Source of the DNA: Paenibacillus etheri
Lineage (GTDB): Bacteria > Bacillota > Bacilli > Paenibacillales > Paenibacillaceae
NCBI RefSeq assembly: GCF_001012825.1
Contig: NZ_LCZJ02000016.1
Coordinates: forward strand, 21,522-85,521
Length of the DNA: 64,000 nucleotides
Direction of reading: 5' to 3'
The notes beneath the pieces are model-generated. The model worked only from the letters and a program-made list of their open reading frames with translations, was not told where the DNA came from and ran no database searches. Shown in pieces: positions 26,259-35,553 of the stretch. Each line of letters begins with the position of its first letter. The stretch's first letter is position 1. A program made the position numbers and the translations under genes.

Positions 26259-26272
26259 GAAGAAGTATGCTG

Positions 26273-26698
26273 TTATTTGATTGCACGGCGCCGGAACATT
26301 TGTCCAATTACATCACTTAGCACGAGTCCAGCTGCAATGGCGCCGGAGAGCATTAATGCCCGAACAGCGATTTCTACAGCCAAAGTATAGTCCTCTTCCA
26401 CAAATTTACGCATAGCATCGTAAGCGAGACCACCCGGAACAAGCGGGATAATACCGCCTACACTAAAAATAATAACCGGCATTTTGAAGGATCGCGCAAA
26501 AAATTGGCTGACGATACCCACTATTACACTAGCTGCAAACGTAGCTACAACAGGTCCGAACTCTACATCAAGAAGCACATACACCATCCAGCCCACCATT
26601 CCGGCAAAACCACACTGCAGTAGTGAGCGCTTAGGCGCATTAAATAGAATACAGAAGGTTGCCGCGGCGATAAAACTGGTTATAAGTTGCAAAATCAT
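26273..26698 (-). CDS. Threonine/serine exporter, small subunit (ThrE C-terminal/DUF3815 type)
   Basis: The 141-residue protein has four membrane segments, with G-G-I-I-P-L-V-P-G-G-L-A-Y-D near residue 80 as the conserved ThrE_2 (YjjB-like) loop. It pairs with the DUF1212-type gene 27 bases upstream. In this split form of ThrE both parts form one exporter for threonine, serine or dicarboxylates such as succinate (YjjPB). Which substrate applies here is not shown. Confidence 0.87.
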   Translation of the reverse strand: MILQLITSFIAAATFCILFNAPKRSLLQCGFAGMVGWMVYVLLDVEFGPVVATFAASVIVGIVSQFFARSFKMPVIIFSVGGIIPLVPGGLAYDAMRKFVEEDYTLAVEIAVRALMLSGAIAAGLVLSDVIGQMFRRRAIK

Positions 26699-26725
26699 GA
26701 AGGGCTAACCTCTTTCACATGGATA

Positions 26726-27490
26726 TTAAAATAGTGATAGTACAAGCCCAATGCCTGTACCGATCGCAAAAGCAGTTAGAAAGGCATCTGCTCCTTTGGA
26801 TATACCTGAGACTAGATGACCGGCCATCAGATCACGAACGGCATTAGTAATGAGTAGTCCGGGTACTAGAGGCATAACGGAGCCGATAATGATTTTGTCC
26901 ATCTCTTGGCCTATCCCCAGCTTTACAGAATAGAAGGCTAAAAGTCCGATCAGGAAGGAAGCGGAAAACTCTGCAAAGAATTTAGTCTGCACTAAACGAT
27001 GCAAATAGATGACCGCAGCGAAGCCTAGTCCGGAAATCGGCAAGGCGGGGAGAGCATCCCACAAACTGCCCTTAAACATAACGGTGAAGCAAGCGCCTGT
27101 AAGGGCGGCTGCTAAGATCTGCAGCCATACGGGATAGACAGGTGAGGCTTCATCGACTTCTCCTAATCGTGCACGAGCTTCCTCAGCTGTAATCTGACGT
27201 TCGCTCAGACGCCGGGATATATCATTGACCTGCGATACCTTCTGCAGATCTGTTGTTCGCTCCGCTATCCTGTATAACTTAACAGGTTCTATTCTATTTG
27301 TGGTGAACATAATAACGGTTGGCGTCACATAACTGTGTGCTCCCGGGAATCCAAGAGATCCAGCCATTCGTGTCATCGTATCTTCGACTCTGGATGTTTC
27401 TGCACCATTCTGCAGCATGATCTTGCCAGCAAGAAGGCAGAGATCAACGATTTCATAATAGGTAGTGTTAGTGTTGCTCGTGCTATCCAA
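26726..27490 (-). CDS. Threonine/serine exporter, large subunit (ThrE N-terminal/DUF1212, YjjP-like)
   Basis: The 254-residue protein begins with a cytoplasmic region containing the N-G-A-E-T-S-R-V-E-D-T motif near residue 27, followed by five membrane segments from about residue 125; V-M-P-L-V-P-G-L at about 207 mirrors the loop of the small subunit. Together with the downstream gene it forms a two-component exporter. The start is TTG at 27490 with GGAGGA upstream. A TATAAT lies on the minus strand at 27582-27587. Confidence 0.87.
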   Translation of the reverse strand: MDSTSNTNTTYYEIVDLCLLAGKIMLQNGAETSRVEDTMTRMAGSLGFPGAHSYVTPTVIMFTTNRIEPVKLYRIAERTTDLQKVSQVNDISRRLSERQITAEEARARLGEVDEASPVYPVWLQILAAALTGACFTVMFKGSLWDALPALPISGLGFAAVIYLHRLVQTKFFAEFSASFLIGLLAFYSVKLGIGQEMDKIIIGSVMPLVPGLLITNAVRDLMAGHLVSGISKGADAFLTAFAIGTGIGLVLSLF

Positions 27491-27617
27491 CTTCTCCGGT
27501 CCTCCTCTGGAATGTGATTATCTATGTTTACATATTTCGATTGTCGCTTCATCTACGTGAAAATAACAACCCCAATATAGCATTATAAACGATATAGTGT
27601 GTATTTTAATATAGTTT

Positions 27618-28880
27618 TTATTTATAGTGACCACCGATCTTTCCAGATCTGTCCTTGAGCTGCCCGGCATCTGTGAAAGAGGCTGCTCGGCCAATGATCG
27701 TCTCCCCGTATTTATTCTTGAGGGCATCGGTAGCGCGTTCGAGTTCGCGATAGCGAGGGCGAGACTCAAATAGTGTTAGCTGGTACTGGCTTTCGTCAGA
27801 TAGATTGGACAGGCTTAAGTGGATTCTACGCACAGGCTGGCCTTCCCAGTGTAGCTTGAAGAGAGAGAGGGCAGCCTCATATACCAGCAGAGTGGCATTC
27901 GTAGGGTCGCTCATAGTAGTCTGCCTTGAGAAGCCTGTGGGGTCATCAAAGCTGGCACCTTGGCAGCCGACAGACACGACCGCACCATGCACTTTCAATT
28001 TGCGGCAGCGTCTACATACAAGCTCAGACAGCTCAAGAATGATGATCTTAATATCTTGCAGCTTATAGTAATCCCGTGGCAGCGTCATTTGGTGCCCAAC
28101 ACTCTTGGGTGCGACTTCATAGGTACTTGGGCTCACGGGGCTGTCATCGATACCATTGGCTATCCGCCAATATAGCTCGGCATCGATATCGCATTTTTTG
28201 TGAAATTTCTCCCGCATGCGCCATTTTAGCTCGCTTAACGGCATTTGTGCCAAGTGGCCGATTGTCGTGATACCCATACTTTGGAAGTGGGCGGACATAC
28301 GGCGGCCTACCATGAACAGCTCGCTAATGGGGAGGGGCCAGAGTACATCCGGAAGAACCTCCTTAGTGAGGGTGAATATACCATCATTGTTCTTCTTGGC
28401 CCACAGGTCACAGGCCATTTTGGCGGTAACCTTGGAATATCCAATGCCGATGCGCGCACGCACACCTGTGTGTCTACGAATTAGATCCTGAATGCCGGTA
28501 GCGATCTCCTTTGGACTGCCAAATAAGCTGAGGCTACCGCTGACATCAATAAACTGCTCATCGATAGAATAGGGCTCTACCTGGTCGCTAAACTTGCGTA
28601 GAATATCTGTGATTTGAGAGGAGACATCGATATATTGCTGCATATGTGGTCTGACCACGATGACTTGGGGGCATTTTGCTAGCGCTTCCTTTAGCGTCTC
28701 GGCAGTAGTAATGCCAAAAGATTTGGCTATAGGGCAGGCAGCCAGCACAATACCGCTCCGTCTAGCCGGGTCTCCAGCGACGATAAGCGGCTGGTTGCTG
28801 TACTGCGGATTAGAGGCTTTCTCCACGGAGGCATAGAAGCTTTGGCAATCAGATAGCATAATGACACGCTCTTTATTCAT
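27618..28880 (-). CDS. Y-family DNA polymerase (UvrX/YqjW-like)
   Basis: The 420-residue protein has the Y-family catalytic elements: L-S-D-C-Q-S-F-Y-A-S-V near residue 9 (first metal Asp and steric-gate Tyr) and Y-S-I-D-E-Q-F-I-D near 103 (S-x-D-E). G-I-G-Y-S-K-V-T-A-K-M-A near 145 and I-G-H-L-A-Q-M are also typical. Q-L-T-L-F at 367-371 is a sliding-clamp-binding motif. It performs error-prone lesion bypass. The UvrX/YqjW group is SOS-induced in B. subtilis, and a LexA-type box lies upstream here. The companion YolD gene is absent. Confidence 0.88.
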   Translation of the reverse strand: MNKERVIMLSDCQSFYASVEKASNPQYSNQPLIVAGDPARRSGIVLAACPIAKSFGITTAETLKEALAKCPQVIVVRPHMQQYIDVSSQITDILRKFSDQVEPYSIDEQFIDVSGSLSLFGSPKEIATGIQDLIRRHTGVRARIGIGYSKVTAKMACDLWAKKNNDGIFTLTKEVLPDVLWPLPISELFMVGRRMSAHFQSMGITTIGHLAQMPLSELKWRMREKFHKKCDIDAELYWRIANGIDDSPVSPSTYEVAPKSVGHQMTLPRDYYKLQDIKIIILELSELVCRRCRKLKVHGAVVSVGCQGASFDDPTGFSRQTTMSDPTNATLLVYEAALSLFKLHWEGQPVRRIHLSLSNLSDESQYQLTLFESRPRYRELERATDALKNKYGETIIGRAASFTDAGQLKDRSGKIGGHYK

Positions 28881-28930
28881 AGGTTCACACGCTCCAGGTG
28901 AGGTAGAGATACGTTAGATTTTTTCTCCTT

Positions 28931-28959
28931 ATTATAATACGAACATATGATCGTGTATA
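28931..28959 (-). promoter_or_regulatory. SOS (LexA/DinR) box within the polymerase promoter
   Basis: CGAAC-ATAT-GATCG at 28940-28953 matches the Bacillus LexA consensus CGAAC-N4-GTTCG with one mismatch. On the minus strand it lies between a TATACA -35 and a perfect TATAAT -10 (28931-28936), the right place for repression of the polymerase gene starting at 28880. Confidence 0.65.
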
Positions 28960-28976
28960 TTCATATTTATTTCCAT

Positions 28977-29573
28977 TTATTTCGTCTCAAGTGTGCACAG
29001 ACCCGTAGCCACACCCCCAGAGACAATCGTGAGGATGGAGTGAAAGAAGGTTTCTTTCGAAATCAGAAGTCCCCCCGCGCCGATAATCATAAAGTCGGTC
29101 AAAAAAATGATGAATCCAAGGTTCAGCGGAACATACCTTTTAATATATTGAGCGAGCAGATCGGTTCCACCCGTACTTGCTTTAAAACGCAGCATAATCC
29201 CAAGACCCGTTCCCATCAAAAAACCGCCAAGAATGGCGCTTGAAATGGAACCGAACTCAAAATAATACAGGAAGTGGAATTGAATGGGACCGAGAAGTTC
29301 AATCAGAAATGATGAGGTCAATAGACCAAGTACACTGTTGTAAAAGATATCGCGTTCCTTTAACCAAGCGAGCAGGAAGATAGGGAAGCTGCAGAGAATT
29401 ATAGCTACGCCAATTTTAGCATCGAACAAATAATTGATAATGAGGGCTATTCCTATTATTCCCCCATCCAGGATTTTATATGGTACGAGAAAAAAATTAG
29501 TTCCCGCAGCAACGAGTAAGCTTCCTAAAAGGATGATAAGGTATCTTAATGGCCGCATATTTAACATCTCCAC
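28977..29573 (-). CDS. YitT family membrane protein, short form
   Basis: The protein has 198 residues and five or six membrane helices. L-V-P-Y-K-I-L-D-G-G-I-I-G-I-A near residue 28 is the YitT/DUF161 motif, repeated as A-S-T-G-G-T-D-L-L-A near 130. It lacks the C-terminal DUF2179 domain of the gene at 13608. Function is unknown. The stop of this gene lies close to the LexA-type promoter of the polymerase, on the same strand. Confidence 0.85.
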   Translation of the reverse strand: MEMLNMRPLRYLIILLGSLLVAAGTNFFLVPYKILDGGIIGIALIINYLFDAKIGVAIILCSFPIFLLAWLKERDIFYNSVLGLLTSSFLIELLGPIQFHFLYYFEFGSISSAILGGFLMGTGLGIMLRFKASTGGTDLLAQYIKRYVPLNLGFIIFLTDFMIIGAGGLLISKETFFHSILTIVSGGVATGLCTLETK

Positions 29574-29626
29574 ATTAAAGGCATGTCTATAAATATGCTT
29601 GTCACTTCAAAAAATTGCAGATGAAC

Positions 29627-29650
29627 AAAAAAACCTGATTGAAACCAGGC
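29627..29650 (-). terminator. Minus-strand terminator without an obvious gene
   Basis: Read on the minus strand, GCCTGG-TTTCAAT-CAGGTTTTTTT is a small U-tailed hairpin. It would end a transcript coming from 29651-29990, where I find no convincing minus-strand gene. Confidence 0.6.
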
Positions 29651-29673
29651 TTAAAGTGTCTTATGTTACGTAG

Positions 29674-29915
29674 TGTGTGAGGGTTAGGGACCGAAACGCG
29701 TATTAGATACCAAGTACGCCAGACATGTGGTCCGATTAACGGGAGTAACGCTTGCGGAAGCGAAGCGGAGAGATTCCGATCTGCTGAGCAAATCGACACG
29801 AGAAGTAGGTTTGCTTGGTGGCGCTGTTGTGGTGGAGGCAGATGGACTACGTGTAGATCAAGAGGGCTGGAGTGGTGGGCTTTACAGCAGAGGAGAAAGC
29901 CCCCCTACGTCTTAG
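29674..29915 (+). pseudogene. Possible gene fragment, unrecognised
   Basis: A plus-strand frame open from the TAG at 29685-29687 to 29913-29915 is GC-richer than its surroundings. It reads like ordinary protein (for example R-V-L-D-T-K-Y-A-R-H-V-V and L-G-G-A-V-V-V-E-A-D-G-L-R-V-D). It has no good start and no ribosome binding site; GTG at 29727 is the first start codon. I do not recognise it. It may be the remains of a larger gene. The opposite strand also has an open frame. Confidence 0.25.
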
Positions 29916-30115
29916 TACAGCCATTTCTATCTATTCTTACGCTCTGATTCTTAACCCTTATTCGCGGGCAATATTTTTTTATTAGAGAAGCCCTTTGCTG
30001 TTAACGCAGACAACTTTAAGGTTTAGGATAGCTGGGATTTACGCTTTATTGTATGCTATATTTGATCGGGACAAGGTAGCCGATTATTTTACAGAAAATA
30101 TTGGAGGCATCACAA

Positions 30116-30423
30116 TGAGTAAACGTTATCGAATTACAAGAGCTATGCAAAATGATGGAGGTTCAGCACAAACCATATCTTTAGAAGAGTGCAAGCAATA
30201 TTTCGCGTCCAAATCTGATTTCACCTATACATCAGTTTATACAGTAGTAGGCGCTACTACGATGTCCATTGAGGGAGATTTCTTTATGTGGAGCTTTGGC
30301 GATGCTACAATCCCATTTAGGCATTATCAAGGCGATATTTACGTTTCTGGCAACAATGAAGCAGTGATCCCGAGAATGCTTGAGGTTGCGAGTGATTTAA
30401 GAGCAGATGTTGTGGAAGAATAA
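30116..30423 (+). CDS. Uncharacterised 102-aa protein
   Basis: ATG 30116 follows TTGGAGGC at a normal distance, so the longer frame from 29995 is not used. The protein is small and soluble, with alternating beta-type segments (S-V-Y-T-V-V-G-A-T-T-M-S-I-E-G-D-F-F-M-W-S-F-G-D). It has no cysteine pair, signal peptide or membrane helix, and I do not recognise a family. It ends at a shared terminator with the convergent cellobiose phosphorylase gene. Confidence 0.65.
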
Positions 30424-30469
30424 AAAAAGACCCCTGAGAAGTGTTCAGGAGTCATCTAGCGTTAATTAT

Positions 30470-30511
30470 AAATCCGCTCATCGTTCAAGTGAACGGTTGA
30501 GCGGATTTTTT
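30470..30511. terminator. Bidirectional terminator
   Basis: The stem AATCCGCTCA / TGAGCGGATT with an inner CGTTC / GAACG pair has A and T tails on both sides, between convergent genes. Confidence 0.85.
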
Positions 30512-30514
30512 ACA

Positions 30515-32950
30515 TTAACCCAGTTCTACAACTACTTGGTGTACAGCACCGTCTCCAACTGGAGCGATGATGTTACCTTCTACAGCAACACCATCCAGAG
30601 TAAGACTAGCTACACCTTTGGAAACATGGTTCGGGTTCTTGATTTGAATCACGTAAGTATCTCCACGGAAGACACGTGTGATTTCAAAGCTGTCCCATTC
30701 AGTAGGAATACAAGGATCGATCTTCAGACCATTGAAATCCGCTTGGATACCAAGGATCGATTGAGTGATGGCTACATAGTTCCAAGCAGCAGTACCAGTC
30801 AACCAGGAGTTTTTAGCTTCCCCGTGACGAACGGCATCTTTACCTGCGATCATTTGGGAGTAGACATAAGGCTCTGTGCGGTGAATTTCGCTGATATCCT
30901 CCAGGTAAGCAGGAGCAATTTTAGCGTAAATTTCAAACGCTCTGTCGCCATGTCCAAGTACAGTTTCAGCGATCATGATCCAAGGGTTGTTGTGGCAGAA
31001 AATACCGGCATTTTCTTTGTAGCCCGGAGGGTACGTAGAAATTTCACCCAGGTTCAGATAGTACTTGGAGTATGGTGGCTGTTGCAACACGATACCGTAA
31101 TCGGTATCCAAATGCTCTTGTACCGAAGATAGAGCTTTTTCAGCTTGCCCATTTTCCACACCGATACCGGCCATTACGCAGATACCTTGTGGCTCGATGA
31201 AGATTTTACCTTCTTCATTTTCTTTGGAACCGATCTTGTCGCCATAGTGGTCATAAGCGCGCAGGAACCAGTCACCGTCGAAGCCATGTGTAAGTGTGAT
31301 TTCACGCATGTTGTCAATCTTAGCTTCCGCATCTACAGCAACTTCGTTAAGTCCGCGCATCCGGCAGATTTCAGCATAGTCAGGACCAACGAAGACGAAC
31401 AGACCTGCGATAAATACGGATTCAGCTACGCGACCTTCGATGTTGGCAGTCGTTTGGAAAGATTCACCTGGCTCAGTAGAGAAGCAGTTCAAGTTCAAGC
31501 AGTCATTCCAGTCTGCGCGACCGATCAGCGGCAAGCCGTGAGGTCCGAGATTATTAGTTACATGCTCGAAGGAGCGTTTCAAGTGCTCGAACAGAGTAGC
31601 CGTGTTATCCGGATTGCTGTCAAAAGGAACTTGCTCATCAAGAATCGAAGTATCGCCAGTTTCTTTAATGTAAGCAGCCGTTCCCAGGATCAGCCAAAGC
31701 GGATCATCGTTAAAGCCGGTGCCGACTTCATTGTTGCCTTTTTTGGTGAGTGGTTGGTACTGGTGATAGGCACTACCATCTTCAAATTGTGTAGCGGCGA
31801 TATCGAGAATACGTTCTTTAGCACGTTCTGGGATTTGATGAACAAATCCGAGTAAGTCTTGGTTGGAATCGCGGAAGCCCATACCACGGCCAATACCGGA
31901 TTCAAAGTAGGAAGCAGAACGGGACATGTTGAAGGTAACCATACATTGATATGGATTCCAGATGTTAACCATGCGATCCAGTTTCTCGTCGCCGCTTTGG
32001 ATTTGATATTTGGACAGCAGGTTATCCCAGTGAGCAGCAAGTGCCGCGAGTGCAGCATCGACTTGTTCGTCTGTAGCAAATTGCTCGATCATAGCTTCTG
32101 CTGGTTTTTTGTTGATAACGTTCAAGGCTTCCCATTTATCTTCTTCAGGGTTCTCGATGTAGCCGAGTACAAAGATGAAGCTTTGCTCTTCGCCTGGTTC
32201 AAGCGTAATATTCAGTGCATGTGATCCGATAGGGGACCAGCCGCTAGCTACGGAGTTAGTAGGTTCACCTGCAACTACAGCTTGCGGGCTTTCCAGACCG
32301 TTGTACATGCCTACGAAAGCTTCACGGTCAGTATCGAAACCAGCGATTTCTTTATTTACGGAGTAGAAAGCGTAGTGATTTCTGCGCTCACGGTATTCTG
32401 TTTTGTGATAGATAACGGAACCTTTCACTTCAACCTCACCAGTGCTGAGATTGCGTTGGAAGTTGGTCATATCATCTTGTGCATTCCAGAGACAGAACTC
32501 TGCAAAAGAGAACAGTTTCACGGATTTTTTAGCGGAGCCAGTGTTCTTCACTACAAGACGATGTACTTCAGCATTATGACCCATAGGGACAAAAGCAAGC
32601 TGGTTCACAGAAATTCCGTTCCGTTCACCAGTAATGGAAGTGTAGCCAAGACCGTGACGGCATTCGTAGAAGTCGAGATCACGTTTTACTGGCATCCAGC
32701 CTGGAGTCCAGAAATCACCATCGTCATAAAGATAGTAGTAGCGGCCGCCAGTATCCAGTGGGATATTGTTATAACGGTAACGGGTCAATCTTCTGAGACG
32801 AGCGTCTCTATAGAAGGTATAACCACCAGCTGTATTAGAAATAAGTCCGAAAAATTGCTCATTACCAAGATAGTTAATCCAAGGGTAAGGTGTTTTAGGT
32901 GTGTTAATTACATACTCTTTACGAGTGTCGTCAAAGGTTCCGAATTTCAT
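30515..32950 (-). CDS. Cellobiose phosphorylase (glycoside hydrolase family 94)
   Basis: The 811-residue length and domain order fit GH94: an N-terminal beta-sandwich (about 1-290), a helical linker, the (alpha/alpha)6 barrel (about 320-740) and a C-terminal sheet domain. [10 protein letters not shown] (near 355) and [10 protein letters not shown] (near 480, with the proposed general acid Asp) are conserved. It splits cellobiose with phosphate into glucose-1-phosphate and glucose in the cytosol. ATG 32950 follows AAGGAGA; the longer frame to 33049 is rejected. A LacI-type operator lies in its leader. No cellobiose transporter is nearby. A related beta-glucan phosphorylase specificity is possible. 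Confidence 0.9.
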   Translation of the reverse strand: MKFGTFDDTRKEYVINTPKTPYPWINYLGNEQFFGLISNTAGGYTFYRDARLRRLTRYRYNNIPLDTGGRYYYLYDDGDFWTPGWMPVKRDLDFYECRHGLGYTSITGERNGISVNQLAFVPMGHNAEVHRLVVKNTGSAKKSVKLFSFAEFCLWNAQDDMTNFQRNLSTGEVEVKGSVIYHKTEYRERRNHYAFYSVNKEIAGFDTDREAFVGMYNGLESPQAVVAGEPTNSVASGWSPIGSHALNITLEPGEEQSFIFVLGYIENPEEDKWEALNVINKKPAEAMIEQFATDEQVDAALAALAAHWDNLLSKYQIQSGDEKLDRMVNIWNPYQCMVTFNMSRSASYFESGIGRGMGFRDSNQDLLGFVHQIPERAKERILDIAATQFEDGSAYHQYQPLTKKGNNEVGTGFNDDPLWLILGTAAYIKETGDTSILDEQVPFDSNPDNTATLFEHLKRSFEHVTNNLGPHGLPLIGRADWNDCLNLNCFSTEPGESFQTTANIEGRVAESVFIAGLFVFVGPDYAEICRMRGLNEVAVDAEAKIDNMREITLTHGFDGDWFLRAYDHYGDKIGSKENEEGKIFIEPQGICVMAGIGVENGQAEKALSSVQEHLDTDYGIVLQQPPYSKYYLNLGEISTYPPGYKENAGIFCHNNPWIMIAETVLGHGDRAFEIYAKIAPAYLEDISEIHRTEPYVYSQMIAGKDAVRHGEAKNSWLTGTAAWNYVAITQSILGIQADFNGLKIDPCIPTEWDSFEITRVFRGDTYVIQIKNPNHVSKGVASLTLDGVAVEGNIIAPVGDGAVHQVVVELG

Positions 32951-32970
32951 GTGAGAAAGTCTCCTTTCGA

Positions 32971-32990
32971 TTGTGAACGCGCGTTTATAA
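32971..32990 (-). promoter_or_regulatory. LacI-type operator upstream of the phosphorylase gene
   Basis: TTGTGAACGCGCGTTTATAA has a palindromic core centred on CGCG and shares the 13-base core AACGCGCGTTTAT with the operator at 34201-34220. It lies 21 bases before the start codon. Confidence 0.8.
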
Positions 32991-32999
32991 GTTTCAGAA

Positions 33000-33026
33000 A
33001 AAATTCCCTCGAGGGAAGGGATTTTT
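33000..33026 (-). terminator. Candidate terminator of the LacI-type gene
   Basis: TTCCCTCGAGGGAA (33004-33017) forms a tight stem followed, on the minus strand, by TTTTTTC. It lies 106 bases after the regulator stop. A TTGACC-N17-AAAAAT promoter candidate (33021-33049) overlaps it, so it might instead belong to the phosphorylase leader. Confidence 0.5.
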
Positions 33027-33131
33027 CTCAATGCTTTCAAGCAGGTCAACTAGAACAATAGTTTTGATACCGAATCATAGCAGCTTCACGGAAAAATATG
33101 TAGATTTCTTCAGCGAAGGAATGATCTTAAG

Positions 33132-34187
33132 CTATTTCTTCGGCGGTTGACAGGAATCTCTCTCCACTAAACGAGCTGGAAAGCTGATCGTGCTAAAGGT
33201 CGGCTGCTGTGAATCACACAGCCCGATTACTTTTTCCACTGCAGCCTTGGACATTTCATAGATCGGCAAGCGTACAGAGGTCAGCTTTGGCTGAATACGA
33301 GATGCTAACTGAATGTCATCAAATCCGGCAATGGAGATATCCTCAGGGACAATGATTCCGTGCTCGGAGAACGCTTCCATCGCTGATATAGCCATATCGT
33401 CGTTGGAGGAGAAGAAGGCAGTTGGCAAAGGTTCTCCAGAAGCAAGAAGCTTCGTAACCTCTTCGTAAGCAGTCTCCTTCAGAAAATCACCTTTCAGGAT
33501 AAATTTCTCATTGATAGGCAGGCCATGCTTCTTCAGTGTATCCTCATAGGCAGTATAACGCTCTCGACCAGAGTACGTATTCATTTGCCCACAGATGATG
33601 CCGATTTCTTCATGACCCAGAGAGATCAAGTATTCAATCACTTCTGTGGTGCCCTCGTAATCTTTGGAATTCACAATGGCCAGATGATTGCGGTCAAGAT
33701 GCTCCGACATAATCTCAGAGATATCGTAATCAATTAATACGAGAGGAGAGTCGAGCCCTACCATTTCTCGGACGATATTAATATCCTTCTGAGTGCCGAC
33801 AATGATACCGCCGTCAATCCGTTTTTGTAGAAAAGCTTGCTTTACCTTGATAAAATCGTCGGGAGAGTACACCGTATGAATCAGTACATAACATCCGCGG
33901 GCATTCGAGGTGTCGACTACGGCATCAACGAATGGCGCAAAGTAATTGTTCTGATAAATTCGGGTGGTATTCTCCTTTTCGTTCATACTGATGGCGAAGA
34001 GTCCGATCGTATCGGTCTTCTTACCGGCTAAAGCCCTTGCAAAGCTGTTCGGTTCGTACTGATGTTGCTCAATCACCCGCAGCACTTTGGCCCGGGTCTC
34101 TTCAGGGACGTTGGAATAGTTGTTGATCACGCGGGATACCGTGCTTCGGGAAACCCCGGCCAACTTAGCTATATCTTCGCTGCGCAT
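33132..34187 (-). CDS. LacI-family transcriptional repressor
   Basis: Residues 1-50 hold the LacI helix-turn-helix and hinge (D-I-A-K-L-A-G-V-S-R-S-T-V-S-R-V-I-N). The remaining 300 residues form the periplasmic-binding-protein-like sugar sensor, ending with a typical F-D-D-I-Q-L-A block. The ATG follows AGAGGG. A perfect 20-base palindrome lies just upstream and a variant of it before the phosphorylase gene, so I infer autoregulation and repression of that gene, with a cello-oligosaccharide or its product as inducer. Confidence 0.9.
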   Translation of the reverse strand: MRSEDIAKLAGVSRSTVSRVINNYSNVPEETRAKVLRVIEQHQYEPNSFARALAGKKTDTIGLFAISMNEKENTTRIYQNNYFAPFVDAVVDTSNARGCYVLIHTVYSPDDFIKVKQAFLQKRIDGGIIVGTQKDINIVREMVGLDSPLVLIDYDISEIMSEHLDRNHLAIVNSKDYEGTTEVIEYLISLGHEEIGIICGQMNTYSGRERYTAYEDTLKKHGLPINEKFILKGDFLKETAYEEVTKLLASGEPLPTAFFSSNDDMAISAMEAFSEHGIIVPEDISIAGFDDIQLASRIQPKLTSVRLPIYEMSKAAVEKVIGLCDSQQPTFSTISFPARLVERDSCQPPKK

Positions 34188-34200
34188 GTTTTCCCTCTTT

Positions 34201-34220
34201 TCATAAACGCGCGTTTATGA
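34201..34220 (-). promoter_or_regulatory. Perfect 20-bp LacI-type operator
   Basis: TCATAAACGCGCGTTTATGA is a perfect palindrome with central CG, the LacI/GalR-family hallmark, 14 bases before the regulator's start codon. Confidence 0.85.
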
Positions 34221-34361
34221 GTTTATTGTAAGCGAAAGCATAGTATAAATCAATCGTAAATAAAAAGAAATTTGTGAAGAAGGGAAGAAACTAGTTAATA
34301 GTTTGTATAAGATTTTTGCGGAGAAAGTGCATTGAAAGCTATAAAAGTCATGCTACTATTG

Positions 34362-34389
34362 TGATAATGATTATTGAGAATGATAATCA
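34362..34389 (+). promoter_or_regulatory. Fur box before the siderophore-binding lipoprotein gene
   Basis: TGATAATGATTATTGAGAA followed by TGATAATCA gives overlapping 7-1-7 type Fur sites (consensus TGATAAT-N-ATTATCA). It lies about 30 bases before the start codon. Confidence 0.8.
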
Positions 34390-34419
34390 ATGAAAATATA
34401 GCATTGGAGTGAAGGGATA

Positions 34420-35439
34420 ATGGTAAGATGGGGTCGGAAGTTTTTGTGGTCAGCAGTGCTTATTATGGCATTGACCGCGCTGGCGGCATGCGGAACGAAT
34501 AGCAATACTACGAAAGATAATGTTGCAAAAACAGAGAATGCAGAGGAATCAACCTCAGCTAGCAGCACACCGAGCGAAGGAAGTGGAAATGCTTCAGAAG
34601 AGGCTGAAACTCGGACGATTACAGGGGAATTCGGAGATGTTGAGATTCCAGTCAACCCTAAACGGGTGGCCGGGATTTACGTTGAAGATTATTTAAAGGC
34701 ATTGGGAATTACCCCGGTGGTTCAGTGGTATCATCCAAGCTGGGGCAAACAGGATTACTTAAATCTCGATGTGCCAGAATTTGATATCACCGGAAGCTTG
34801 GAAGCGTTGTTGGAGCAAGACCCTGACTTGATTATTGCGGACGGAGGCGCGGATGCGGCGAGGTATGAACAATATTCCAAGATAGCACCAACTTATCGTC
34901 TCCCAGAGGCGGCGCTGCTGGACTCAAGACAAGTGCTTACATCGATTGCAGATGCGCTCGGTATTCCGGAGAAGGCTGAGGCTGTACTCGCCGAGTATGA
35001 TCAGAAAGTGGCAGATGGAAAAGCTAAACTGCAACAGGCTCTGGGGCAAGAAAAAGTAGCAGTGATCCGGCTCAACGTAGCGGATAAGACCTTTGCCTTG
35101 TTCGGTGTTAAAAACCGTTTTATCGGTGTGATTTATTCTCAATTTGGCCTGACACCCGTGCCTATGGCTGCAGAAATGACCGAATATCAATCTATTATTT
35201 CCGAAGAACTTATTCCTCAGCTCGAAGCGGATCATATCATCGTGTTCCCTGACAACGGGGGCTGGGATACTGAAGGGAATCAGGAAGCGATCCAAATCCT
35301 TGATGGCCCGTTGTGGAAGAGCCTGCCGGCGGTGAAGAACGGGAATATTTATAGAATGGAACGTTCCCACTGGCAGACTGGTGCCATCACGGCCAATTCA
35401 ATGAAGCTTGATGACCTGCTGGAAGCTATGGTGAAATAA
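34420..35439 (+). CDS. Iron-siderophore ABC transporter substrate-binding lipoprotein
   Basis: A signal peptide ends in the lipobox L-A-A-C (Cys24), followed by a Ser/Thr-rich linker. From about residue 70 the FhuD/BtuF-type fold begins (T-I-T-G-E-F-G-D-V-E-I-P, N-P-K-R-V-A). It should be anchored on the outer face of the membrane and bind a ferric siderophore. No permease or ATPase gene adjoins it. A Fur box precedes it, implying expression under iron limitation. The next gene encodes an AraC regulator with a paralogous binding domain. Confidence 0.9.
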   Translation: MVRWGRKFLWSAVLIMALTALAACGTNSNTTKDNVAKTENAEESTSASSTPSEGSGNASEEAETRTITGEFGDVEIPVNPKRVAGIYVEDYLKALGITPVVQWYHPSWGKQDYLNLDVPEFDITGSLEALLEQDPDLIIADGGADAARYEQYSKIAPTYRLPEAALLDSRQVLTSIADALGIPEKAEAVLAEYDQKVADGKAKLQQALGQEKVAVIRLNVADKTFALFGVKNRFIGVIYSQFGLTPVPMAAEMTEYQSIISEELIPQLEADHIIVFPDNGGWDTEGNQEAIQILDGPLWKSLPAVKNGNIYRMERSHWQTGAITANSMKLDDLLEAMVK

Positions 35440-35463
35440 ACGGCAGCCGCTGTAAGGAAAAGC

Positions 35464-35505
35464 AAAAAGGAGGTCTATCAGCACCCTTGATAGACCTCCT
35501 TTTTT
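35464..35505 (+). terminator. Rho-independent terminator
   Basis: AAAGGAGGTCTATCA and its exact complement surround a seven-base loop, followed by T residues. Confidence 0.9.
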
Positions 35506-35523
35506 GTTTTAAACTGAAGTGAA

Positions 35524-35538
35524 TGAAAATGGTTCTCA
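35524..35538 (+). promoter_or_regulatory. Candidate Fur box before the AraC/Btr-like gene
   Basis: TGAAAATGGTTCTCA matches the 7-1-7 Fur consensus at 11 of 14 positions, 16 bases before the start codon. Confidence 0.55.
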
Positions 35539-35553
35539 ATTGGGGGCGGAAGA

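Noticed and set aside
30407-33061. Several long plus-strand ORFs opposite the cellobiose phosphorylase gene
   Set aside because: They mirror the codon pattern of the minus-strand GH94 gene, which has clear family motifs over its full length.
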